Of a stretch of DNA of 64,000 bases, positions 22,998-33,769 are shown one piece after another; the stretch's first letter is position 1; each line of letters starts with the position of its first letter. The notes beneath the pieces were generated by a model. The model saw nothing but the letters and a program-made list of their open reading frames with translations, had not been told where the DNA came from and did not search any database. A program made the position numbers and the translations under genes. The DNA is taken from the NCBI GenBank assembly GCA_950097015.1, contig CATNEN010000003.1:10273501-10337500 (forward strand), given 5' to 3'. The stretch comes from Macrostomum hystrix (lineage: Eukaryota; Platyhelminthes; Macrostomidae).

Positions 22998-23542
22998 GAC
23001 AGCGGAGCAATGAGGATTGAGAGGAAGAAAGAGGGGAGAGGGGAAGAAAGAGGAGAGAGGGGAAGAAAGAGGAGAGAGGGGAAGAAAGAGGAGAGGGGAA
23101 GAAATATAAATAGAGGGGAAGAAAGATAATAGAGGGGATGAAAGATGATAGAGGGGATGAAAAATGATAGAGGGGATGAAAGAGGATAGAGGGGAAGAAA
23201 GAAAAGAGGGGAAGAAAGAGAAAAGAGGGGGAGAAGAGGAGAGAGGAGAAGAAAGAGGAGAGAGGAGAAGAAAGAGGAGAGAGGAGAAGAAAGAGGAGAG
23301 AGGAGAAGAAAGAGGAGAGAGGAGAAGAGAGAGGAGAGAGGAGAAGAAAGAGGAGAGAGGAGAAGAAAGAGGAGAGAGGAGAAGAGAGAGGAGAGAGGAG
23401 AAGAAAGAGGAGAGAGGAGAAGAAAGAGGAGAGAGGAGAAGAAAGAGGAGAGAGGAGAAGAAAGAGGAGAGAGGAGAAGAAAGAGGAGAGAGGAGAAGAA
23501 AGAGGAGAGAGGAGAAGAAAGAGGAGAGAGGGAAAGAAGCAG
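22998..23542 (+). repeat. 19-bp homopurine minisatellite, copy 2
   Basis: Units of gaggagagaggagaagaaa (19 bp). Left-hand units carry ggggaag, as in the 18130 array, and some are replaced by gatagaggggatgaaa. Nearly pure purine on the plus strand. Confidence 0.95.
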
Positions 23543-23848
23543 GCAGGCATAAGGGATAAAATTTCATCCGTACAAAAACAAGTTTCAGAGTGGGCCAGAG
23601 TTGATGCAGTGAAACTCAACCCTGGTTGTGTCCCCAGTCAGAGCAGTGTCAATCAAGGCCGAAGTGGATTTTCCTCACGCTACGTTTCACGTGTTTTTAA
23701 AACCATCTCTCATCTTGAAGCAAATATTCTCATTAATTTAACGACGGGTAATATGCCAGTATTATATAGCCATGCATTCCGCCAGCAGCCATGCTCAATA
23801 AGCCAATATGTTGTCATGTGGATGATGATTTGCAAAGAAACGTTCCTG
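23543..23848. other. Unique spacer
   Basis: Unique sequence. Its open frames run into the neighbouring array and show no family signature. Confidence 0.45.
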
Positions 23849-24388
23849 TCTAGATGCGACTGTCTAACAGGTAGATGCAACTGTCTAACAGGTAGATGAA
23901 ACTGTCTAACAGGTAGATGCAACTGTCTAACAGGTATATGAAACTGTCTAACAGGTAGATGCAACTGTCTAACAGGTATATGAAACTGTCTAACTGGTAG
24001 ATGAAACTGTCTAACTGGTAGATGAAACTGTCTAACTGGTAGATGCAACTGTCTAACAGGTAGATGCAACTGTCTAACAGGTAGATGCAACTGTCTAACA
24101 GGTAGATGCAACTGTCTAACAGGTAGATGCAACTGTCTAACAGGTAGATGCAACTGTCTAACAGGTAGATGAAACTGTCTAAAAGGTAGATGCAACTGTC
24201 TAACAGGTAGATGCAACTGTCTAACAGGTAGATGCAACTGTCTAACAGGTAGATGCAACTGTCTAACAGGTAGATGAAACTGTCTAACAGGTGGATGAAA
24301 CTGTCTAACAGGTGGATGAAACTGTCTAACAGGTAGATGCAACTGTCTAACAGGTAGATGCAACTGTCTAACAGGTGGATGCATTTCT
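23849..24388 (+). repeat. 21-bp minisatellite
   Basis: About 25 units of gtctaacaggtagatgcaac plus one base. Variants include gaaact, actgg and tatatg. The core ctgtctaacaggt is shared with the 20-bp array at 9596. Each unit juxtaposes an acceptor-like ctaacag with a donor-like gtagat. Confidence 0.95.
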
Positions 24389-25039
24389 AGTCTAGTCTAG
24401 CACGCGAACAAGCTTGTCCAGCGAGACCACCTCTCTAATAATCACCTGGGTCACCATTGATTAGCTAGTCTAGATAAAAATATCGTCAAGCCATTCTGCC
24501 CCGCCCACAATTTCAACGTAAAATCCTTAGCAACTTTCCAACACAATTCCTACTTGATTGGGTAGAGTTAAATACCCTATTCGAGTGTAGTCTCTGAACC
24601 TATACTCTACATTGTCTGTGTGTTTTTTTCTCCCTTCTCTAGACCCCAGTAAATCCTCTGAAACCTCACCCAACACTAGACGAACTACTCATTCCCCACA
24701 ACAAAAAACCTCGAAAGATTAACAATATTCAGCATGTAGAAGCTACAATATTAAGCATAAGTAATGGGAAAAGTGTCCAAAGAATGACGAGAGGCTCAGG
24801 GAAAGGCAATGAGCCTTACTTTTAGAAGCAGCATCGACTCAAAATGAAGAAAAGAAGCTAGTTTGCGTCGCTATGCTCCACTTTATCACGTTTTTATGAG
24901 CAAACGAAAAAAAACTGCATAACTTCTTGATCACTAACCGGCGACCGTGGTGTCGCCATGGAAGCGGCTAATTATACTAAATTTGAAGGTGAGATAAAAA
25001 TATTTCGATTGGCTAAACTAAAGGACACATATTTATGAT
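24389..25039. other. Unique spacer
   Basis: Unique sequence between two arrays. No exon recognised. Confidence 0.5.
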
Positions 25040-26932
25040 TGACTTAAAGTCTGTGTTTTAGGAATATACTCTCGTACTCAAAACCTGTGTTTTAGGAATC
25101 GACTCAAAGCCTGTGTTTTAGGAATATACTCAAAGCCTGTGTTTTAGGAATATACTCAAAGCCCGTGTTTTAGGAATATACTCAAAGCCCGTGTTTTAGG
25201 AATATACTCAAAGCCCGTGTTTTAGGAATATACTCAAAGCCTGTGTTTTAGGAATATACTCAAAGCCCGATTTTTAGGAATATACTCAAAGCCCGTGTTT
25301 TAGGAATAGACTCAAAGCCTGTGTTTTAGGAATATACTCAAAGCCTGTGTTTTAGGAATATACTCAAAGCCTGTGTTTTAGGAATATACTCAAAGCCCGT
25401 GTTTTAGGAATAGACTCAAAGCCTGTGTTTTAGGAATAGACTCAAGGCCCGTTTTCTTGGAATATACTCAAAGCCTGTGTTTTAGGAATATACTCAAAGC
25501 CTGTGTTTTAGGAATAGACTCAAAGCCTGTGTTTTAGGAATAGACTCAATGCCTGTGTTTTAGGAATAGACTCAAAGCCCGTGTTCTAGGAATATACTCA
25601 AAACCCGTGTTTTAGGAATATACTCAAAGCCCGTGTTCTAGGAATATACTAAAAGCCCGTGTTTTAGGAATATACTCAAAGCCCGTGTTCTAGGAATATA
25701 CTCAAAGCCCGTGTTTTAGGAATCGACTCAAAGCCCGTGTTTTAGGAATATACTCAAAGCCTGTGTTTTAGGAATCGACTCAAAGCCCGTGTTTTAGGAA
25801 TCGACTCAAAGCCCGTGTTTTAGGAATATACTCAAAGCTAGTGTTTTAGGAATATACTCAAAGCTAGAGTTTTAGGAATATACTCAAAGCCTGTGTTTTA
25901 GGAATATACTCAAAGCCTGTGTTTTAGGAATATACTCAAAGCCTGTGTTTTAGGAATAGACTCAATGCCTGTGTTTTAGGAATAGACTCAAAGCCCGTGT
26001 TCTAGGAATATACTCAAAACCCGTGTTTTAGGAATATACTCAAAGCCCGTGTTTTAGGAATATACTCAAAGCTAGTGTTTTAGGAATATACTCAAAGCTA
26101 GTGTTTTAGGAATATACTCAAAACCTGTGTTTTAGGAATATACTCAAAACCTGTGTTTTAGGAATATACTCAAAGCTAGTGTTTTAGGAATATACTCAAA
26201 GCTAGTGTTTTAGGAATATACTCAAAGCTAGTGTTTTAGGAATATACTCAAAACCTGTGTTTTAGGAATATACTCAAAACCTGTGTTTTAGGAATATACT
26301 CAAAGCCTGTGTTTTAGGAATATACTCAAAGCCTGTGTTTTAGGAATATACTCAAAGCCTGTGTTTTAGGAATAGACTCAATGCCTGTGCTTTAGGAATA
26401 GACTCAAAGCCCGTGTTCTAGGAATATACTCAAAACCCGTGTTTTAGGAATATACTCAAAGCCCGTGTTTTAGGAATATACTCAAAGCTAGTGTTTTAGG
26501 AATATACTCAAAGCTAGTGTTTTAGGAATATACTCAAAAGTAGTGTTTTAGGAATATACTCAAAGCCTGTGTTTTAGGAATCGACTCAAAGCCTGTGTTT
26601 TAGGAATCGACTCAAAGCCTGTGTTTTAGGAATATACTCAAAACCTGTGTTTTAGGAATATACTCAAAGCCCGTGTTTTAGGAATATACTCAAAGCCAGT
26701 TTTCTTGGAATATACTGAAAGCTAGTGTTTTAGGAACATACTCAAGGCTAGTGTTTTAGGAATATACTCAAAGCTAGTGTTTTAGGAATATACTCAAAGC
26801 TAGTGTTTTAGGAACATACTCAAGGCTAGTGTTTTAGGAATATACTCAAAGCTAGTGTTTTAGGAATATACTCAAAGCTAGTGTTTTAGGAATATACTCA
26901 AAGCCCGTGTTTTAGGAATATACTGAAAGATG
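25040..26932 (+). repeat. 26-bp minisatellite
   Basis: About 72 units of actcaaagcctgtgttttag plus gaatat. Variants (cccgtg, ctagtg, cgactc, agactc, gttctag) occur in repeating order. For example, the series agactcaatgcctgtg, agcccgtgttctag, aaacccgtg appears near 25545, 25965 and 26370. Confidence 0.97.
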
Positions 26933-27399
26933 ATTTTTGAAAGTTTGATAGATAGTGTAAAGATGCAGTTAATTTCAGTCCCAACTATCCCTGTCTTCTC
27001 TCCTTCAATCGTTCTCTAATGTTTCATTGGCTCAATCCAGAATCCCAGCCCAGCTTCATCATGAATTGCCACAGCAACTTTATAAAGTCCGTCCAATCAC
27101 AGTTGAGCAATCATTTTCATCCTATTAATTCGCTAACAAACTTCAATATTAAGTTTGGAACAAGCACATCTTTAAAGGTATTAAATATGGATTGAAAAAA
27201 GTCGATTCTATAGTTTAGAATAAAAAAAATAGACTAGCAAATTATATTAACAATGCTAGTGCAAACTGGGACTAGCGAAGATCAAGACCATTTGTCTGTC
27301 ACCGCGACTGGGCTGCAAGTTAATAGAGCACCTTCTGATAGTCAGTTTGTGCATATCTTTTGGAGTCTGTTTCAAGGTAACCGCAACTTGTACCTACCA
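26933..27399. other. Unique spacer
   Basis: Unique sequence. No gene seen. Confidence 0.5.
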
Positions 27400-30140
27400 T
27401 TTACACCTTAATGATTGTTCAGTGAGTCATTCATTCACACCATAATGATTGTTCAGTGAGTCATTCATTCACACCTTACTGATTGTTCAGTGAGTCATTC
27501 ATTCACTCCTTACTGATTGTTCAGTGAGTCATTCTCACCTTACTGATTGTTCAGTGAGTCATTCACACCTTACTGATGGTTCAGTGAGTCATTCACACCT
27601 TACTGATTGTTCAGTGAGTCATTCACACCTTACTGATTGTTCAGTGAGTCATTCACACCTTACTGATTGTTCAGTGAGTCATTCACACCTTACTGATTGT
27701 TCAGTGAGTCATTCACACCTTACTGATTGTTCAGTGAGTCATTCACACCTTACTGATCTGATTGTTCAGTGAGTCATTCACACCTTAATGATTGTTCAGT
27801 GAGTCATTCACACCTTACTGATTGTTCAGTGAGTCATTCACACCTTACTGATTGTTGCAGTGAGTCATTCACACCTTACTGATTGTTCAGTGAGTCATTC
27901 ACACCTTACTGATTGTTCAGTGAGTCATTCACACCTTACTGATTGTTGCAGTGAGTCATTCACACCTTACTGATCTGATTGTTCAGTGAGTCATTCACAC
28001 CTTAATGATTGTTCAGTGAGTCATTCACACCTTACTGATTGTTCAGTGAGTCATTCACACCTTACTGATTGTTGCAGTGAGTCATTCACACCTTACTGAT
28101 TGTTGCAGTGAGTCATTCACACCTTACTGATTGTTCAGTGAGTCATTCACACCTTACTGATTGTTCAGTGAGTCATTCACACCTTAATGATTGTTCAGTG
28201 AGTCATTCACACCTTACTGATCTGATTGTTCAGTGAGTCATTCACACCTTAATGATTGTTCAGTGAGTCATTCACACCTTACTGATTGTTCAGTGAGTCA
28301 TTCACACCTTACTGATTGTTCAGTGAGTCATTCACACCTTACTGATTGTTCAGTGAGTCATTCACACCTTAATGATTGTTCAGTGAGTCATTCACACCTT
28401 ACTGATTGTTCAGTGAGTCATTCACACCTTACTGATTGTTCAGTGAGTCATTCACACCTTACTGATTGTTCAGTGAGTCATTCACACCTTAATGATTGTT
28501 CAGTGAGTCATTCACACCTTACTGATTGTTCAGTGAGTCATTCACACCTTACTGATTGTTCAGTGAGTCATTCACACCTTACTGATTGTTCAGTGAGTCA
28601 TTCACACCTTACTGATTGTTGCAGTGAGTCATTCACACCTTACTGATCTGATTGTTCAGTGAGTCATTCACACCTTAATGATTGTTCAGTGAGTCATTCA
28701 CACCTTACTGATTGTTCAGTGAGTCATTCACACCTTACTGATTGTTGCAGTGAGTCATTCACACCTTACTGATTGTTCAGTGAGTCATTCACACCTTAAT
28801 GATTGTTCAGTGAGTCATTCACACCTTACTGATCTGATTGTTCAGTGAGTCATTCACACCTTAATGATTGTTCAGTGAGTCATTCACACCTTACTGATTG
28901 TTCAGTGAGTCATTCACACCTTACTGATTGTTCAGTGAGTCATTCACACCTTACTGATTGTTCAGTGAGTCATTCACACCTTAATGATTGTTCAGTGAGT
29001 CATTCACACCTTACTGATTGTTCAGTGAGTCATTCACACCTTACTGATTGTTCAGTGAGTCATTCACACCTTACTGATTGTTCAGTGAGTCATTCACACC
29101 TTAATGATTGTTCAGTGAGTCATTCACACCTTACTGATTGTTCAGTGAGTCATTCACACCTTACTGATTGTTCAGTGAGTCATTCACACCTTTCTGATCT
29201 GATTATTCAGTGAGTCATTCACACCTTTCTGATTGTTCAGTGAGTCATTCACACCTTACTGATTGTTCAGTGAGTCATTCACACCTTACTGATTGTTCAG
29301 TGAGTCATTCACACCTTACTGATTGTTGCAGTGAGTCATTCACACCTTACTGATCTGATTGTTCAGTGAGTCATTCACACCTTAATGATTGTTCAGTGAG
29401 TCATTCACACCTTACTGATTGTTCAGTGAGTCATTCACACCTTACTGATTGTTCAGTGAGTCATTCACACCTTACTGATTGTTCAGTGAGTCATTCACAC
29501 CTTACTGATTGTTCAGTGAGTCATTCACACCTTAATGATTGTTCAGTGAGTCATTCACACCTTACTGATTGTTCAGTGAGTCATTCACACCTTACTGATT
29601 GTTCAGTGAGTCATTCACACCTTTCTGATCTGATTATTCAGTGAGTCATTCACACCTTACTGATTGTTCAGTGAGTCATTCACACCTTACTGATTGTTCA
29701 GTGAGTCATTCACACCTTACTGATTGTTCAGTGAGTCATTCACACCTTACTGATTGTTCAGTGAGTCATTCACACCTTACTGATTGTTCAGTGAGTCATT
29801 CACACCTTACTGATTGTTCAGTGAGTCATTCACACCTTACTGATTGTTCAGTGAGTCATTCACACCTTACTGATTGTTCAGTGAGTCATTCACACCTTAA
29901 TGATTGTTCAGTGAGTCATTCACACCTTACTGATTGTTCAGTGAGTCATTCACACCTTACTGATTGTTCAGTGAGTCATTCACACCTTTCTGATCTGATT
30001 ATTCAGTGAGTCATTCACACCTTACTGATTGTTCAGTGAGTCATTCACACCTTACTGATTGTTCAGTGAGTCATTCACACCTTACTGATTGTTCAGTGAG
30101 TCATTCACACCTTTCTGATCTGATTGTTCAGTGAGTCAAT
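27400..30140 (+). repeat. 30-bp minisatellite with 120-bp higher-order period
   Basis: About 90 units of gttcagtgagtcattcacac plus cttactgatt (30 bp). The ttaatg variant recurs every 120 bp within blocks (28250, 28370, 28490; 28863, 28983, 29103). Larger blocks are delimited by a tgatctgatt insertion. Every unit contains GTGAGT, a perfect 5' splice-site hexamer, in the sense of the neuregulin gene. Confidence 0.97.
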
Positions 30141-30490
30141 CTAGCTCTAGTCATTGTTTAGTAACTAAGTCTTGTTCTTTCAAGAACTTTTTTTCCGTAA
30201 AAGCCTGCCCGGAAGTTAAAAAATGAAGGAAATGGCTTTTTAAGTAAAAATACTGTCTTCATTTAATTTGATGACGAAAAAAATTGTAGTGTAATTTTTA
30301 AGAACAAAACGACATTTTTCGTGATAATCAAGAAAGATTATCACAAACTCATGCTTGGGGGCAAAGATGGTGACACTATGCTCATTTCTTTAATTTCGTT
30401 GTCCTCTTTTTGTGCCGTATATTTTCACAAATGAAAATAGGATTTATACGAAATACTGATCAATGGATCAATGGAACTCCATTCTCACAG
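30141..30490. other. Intron end upstream of the Ig exon
   Basis: Unique AT-rich sequence ending in the acceptor tccattctcacag. Nothing else recognised. Confidence 0.5.
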
Positions 30491-30680
30491 CCTCGGAGCC
30501 GGAGGTAGTGTACCCCGAGCGAAACAATATTGAAATCAGCGAGGGCAAGACACTGATTGTCAAGTGTCGAGCCAAAGGCAAGCCGAATCCGAAGATTGTT
30601 TGGATTAAAAATCAACGACATCTGGTGCTGGGAAACAATGTCAACGTGCAAAAGGAGGAGGTCAACAGTGCCGGAAATCA
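30491..30680 (+). CDS. NRG: Neuregulin-like protein: Ig domain, first half
   Basis: Phase-bounded exon (acceptor ctcacag, donor gtgagt) coding from SEPEVVYPERNNIEISEG through the B-strand cysteine (TLIVKCRAKG) and C-strand tryptophan (KIVWIKN). This is an I-set immunoglobulin half-domain. The following exon supplies the second cysteine in the DAGNYTC motif. With the downstream EGF domain and transmembrane helix, the order is that of transmembrane neuregulins: ErbB-family ligands displayed on the cell surface and released by shedding. The 5' extent of the gene is uncertain; candidate upstream exons are listed separately. An intron inside the Ig domain, ending after two bases of a codon, separates it from 32177. 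Confidence 0.85.
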
Positions 30681-32176
30681 GTGAGTTTCATAAAATGATC
30701 ATAAAACAGTCATTTTAAACAGTCATTCCCTGAATCCATTCATAGAATCGGTCATTTTAAACAGTCATTCCCTGAATCCATTCATAGAATCGGTCATTTT
30801 AAACAGTCATTCCCTGAATCCATTCATAGAATCGGTCATTTTAAACAGTCTTTCTCTCAATCCGGTCATGAAAACGGTCATTTTTAACAGACTCTTCTTG
30901 AAACCTCTCATAAAAACGGTCATTTCAAAGAAGTCACAAAGTCACAATTTCAAAGTCATAGAAACGGTCATTTTTAACAGTCACTCCCTCAATCCGGTCA
31001 TAGAAACGGTCATTTTTAACAGTCACTCCCTCAATCCGGTCATAGAAACGGTCATTATAAAGAGTCACTTCTTCCTTTCAGTCATAGAAACGGTCATTTA
31101 AAACAGTCACTTCTTCATTTTGGCCTAAGAAACAGTCATTTTATGCAGTCAATACCTCAATCCTTTCATAGAAACGGTCATTATAAACATTTATTTCCTC
31201 AATCAGGTCATAGAAGTGATCATCTTAAAAATTCAAAAACCTAAATCTTGCAATAGAAACGGTCATTTTAAACAGTCATTGCCTCAATACTTTCATAAAA
31301 ACGGTCATTATGAACAGTCACTTCCTTATTTTAGTCTATAAGAAACGTTCATTTTATGCAGTAAAAAAATGACATATTCCTGTCATAGAAACTGTCTTTA
31401 AACAGTCGATCCTCGATCCGATCATTTCTAACAGTCACTCCCTCAATCCGGTCATAGAAACGGTCATTTTTAACAGTCATTCCCTCAATCCAGTCATAGA
31501 AACGGTCATTTTTAACAGTCATTCCCTCAATCCGGTCATAGAAACGGTCATTTTAAACAGTCATTGCCTCAATACTTTCATAAAAACGGTCATTATGAAC
31601 AGTCACTTCCTTATTTTAGTCTATAAGAAACGTTCATTTTATGCAGTAAAAAAAATGACATATTCCTGTCATAGAAACTGTCTTTAAACAGTCGATCCTC
31701 GATCCGATCATTTCTAACAGTCACTCCCTCAATCCGGTCATAGAAACGGTCATTTTTAACAGTCATTCCCTCAATCCAGTCATAAAAACGGTCATTTTTA
31801 ACAGTCATTCCCTGAATCCATTCATAGAATCGGTCATTTTTAACAGTCATTCCCTCAATCCGGTCATAGAAACGGTCATTTTTGACAGTCATTCCCTCAA
31901 TCCGGTCATAGAAACGGTCATTTTTGACAGTCATTCCCTCAATCCGGTCATAGAAACGGTCATTTTTAACAGTCATTCCCTCAATCCGGTCATAGAAACG
32001 GTCTTTTTTGACAGTCATTCCCTCAATCCGGTCATAGAAACGGTCATTTTTAACAGTCATTCCCTCAATCCGGTCATAGAAACGGTCATTTTTGACAGTC
32101 ATTCCCTCAATCCGGTCATAGAAACGGTCATTTAAAACAGTGATTTTGCCTCAATCCTACAATTGCAAATTTTCAG
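30681..32176 (+). repeat. 42-bp minisatellite filling the whole intron
   Basis: The intron between the Ig-half exons is array from about 20 bp after the donor to about 25 bp before the acceptor. The unit of about 42 bp contains cggtcatttttaacagtcat followed by tccctcaatccggtcatagaaa. A 265-bp segment (about 31248-31512) is repeated with 285-bp offset at about 31533-31797. Minus-strand open frames in the array are artefacts. Confidence 0.95.
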
Positions 32177-32289
32177 ACAGCTTGTATCAACGCTACAGAT
32201 CTCTCGGATCTCACTGAAGGACGCGGGAAATTATACTTGCAAAGCTGAGAACAATCACGGCTCAATACAGAAATGGGTCTACGTGGCAG
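32177..32289 (+). CDS. NRG: Neuregulin-like protein: Ig domain, second half
   Basis: Exon of 1+111+1 nt after the acceptor aattttcag and before the donor gtaatg. It reads LVSTLQISRISLKDAGNYTC and then KAENNHGSIQKWVYVA. The D.G.Y.C.A.N..G signature of the F-G strands completes the Ig fold begun at 30491. NYT is a potential N-glycosylation sequon. Confidence 0.9.
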
Positions 32290-32649
32290 GTAATGACAGG
32301 TTCTGCCGTGTCTCTACAGTTGCAACTGGATCCCGTTGAGTCAAATTGGGATCTTTTTGAGTCCAGTCTGTGTGGAAAAAATCGATATTTTTATGAATAG
32401 AGGGGGATCATTATCTTGTCTCTATATTTATCGACTTATTTATTGAATAAGCAACTTCACGGCTTAAAAGTTCATTCTATTGACGATTATAACATTTGGC
32501 GATGATTTATAGCTGTCGAGATTGAGGAGTGAATAGTGGGATGGGAGTTTCATACCATAATAATAATAGAGGGCATGATTTATTAAAGTTTAAGTGATAA
32601 TCGTGACTTTGAGCTTCGCTTAGGGCGAACGATAGATAAAACTTAGTTG

Positions 32650-33265
32650 GATTTTGGATGGAACATTAGGTCAGAAGTTAATAGGGATGAGAGTAGATAG
32701 AGAAAGGGTGTAAGAGGTGAACTTAGACCGGGTAGTTGAAAAGGTAGACACGGTTGTGAGAAGTAGATAAAGTTGGTGTGAGAGGTAGATAGAGAATGGG
32801 TGTAAGAGGTGAACTTAGACCGGGTAGTTGACAAGGTAGACAAGGTTGTGAGAAGTAGATAAAGTTGATGTGAGAGGTAGATAGAGAATGGGTGTAAGAG
32901 GTGAACTTAGACCGGGTAGTTGACAAGGTAGACAAGGTTGTGAGAAGTAGATAAAGTTGGTGTGAGAGGTAGATAGAGAATGGGTGTAAGAGGTGAACTT
33001 AGACCGGGTAGTTGACAAGGTAGACACGGTTGTGAGAAGTAGATAAAGTTGGTGTGAGAGGTAGATAGAGAATGGGTGTAAGAGGTGAACTTAGACCGGG
33101 TAGTTGACAAGGTAGACAAGGTTGTGAGAAGTAGATAAAGTTGGTGTGAGAGGTAGATAGAGAATGGGTGTAAGAGGTGAACTTAGACCGGGTAGTTGAC
33201 AAGGTAGACAAGGTTGTGAGAAGTAGATAAAGTTGGTGTGAGAGGTAGATAGAGAAGGGGGTTGA
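32650..33265 (+). repeat. 92-bp minisatellite
   Basis: About 6.5 nearly identical copies of a 92-bp unit containing gaccgggtagttgacaaggt and gtgagaagtagataaagtt. This is the longest unit in the window, with only a few substitutions between copies, so the expansion is recent. It lies in the intron between the Ig and spacer exons. Minus-strand frames restart every 92 bp and are artefacts. Confidence 0.95.
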
Positions 33266-33415
33266 GAAGTAGATTGACGTGAAGATGTGTGAATTAGGTT
33301 CTGTCACCTGAGTTGCAGCCGCAATTGATTTCCAATCGATAGAATCACAACCCTAGTGTAAGCAAGCCAAAAGCAGAAGATAATTGTGTCCAAAAACGAC
33401 AAAAAAATGTTTCAG

Positions 33416-33469
33416 TGCAATCCATTTTGTCTACTAGTCCGGCTACAACACTAGCAGCAAATGGAATTG
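33416..33469 (+). CDS. NRG: Neuregulin-like protein: Ser/Thr spacer
   Basis: 54-nt exon (acceptor gtttcag, donor gtaagt) with 2+51+1 nt phasing. It reads (V)QSILSTSPATTLAANGI. A short Ser/Thr/Ala-rich linker between Ig and EGF domains is typical of neuregulins, where it is O-glycosylated. It matches both neighbours in phase, which is the main reason for calling it. Confidence 0.75.
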
Positions 33470-33769
33470 GTAAGTCTTAGCTTAATTCATTCTCACTTAG
33501 TGGCTAAAAATGTATTGATTAACTTTTTTCTACTGTCTTCTTATTTGTGTCTTGTGTATCGATGTGTTATAGAAATGCATTATCTTGACTTGTTTTACAG
33601 TTACAAGGTTTAGATATTATTTCACTTATCTGTAGAATATTTCAGATTCCGAAGAAAATGTACTTCGCAAAAAAACATAAATGGGAGAGTCATTTTAACT
33701 TGTTAAACACGGAACTGTAAACTATGTACGGCTCGTATAATCAAGAGACTGTCTGAATGTAGACAGGTA
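33470..33769. other. Unique start of the intron
   Basis: 300 bp of AT-rich unique intron between the spacer exon and the 17-bp array. Confidence 0.5.

Noticed and set aside
23849-24388. CRISPR-like array
   Set aside because: Units are directly contiguous with no unique spacers and the genome is eukaryotic. It is a minisatellite.
27524-30009. SHSHLTDCSV repeat peptides, zinc-finger-like by His/Cys content
   Set aside because: 30-bp array. Frames are repeatedly ended by the tgatctgatt insertion, and no zinc-finger spacing is present.
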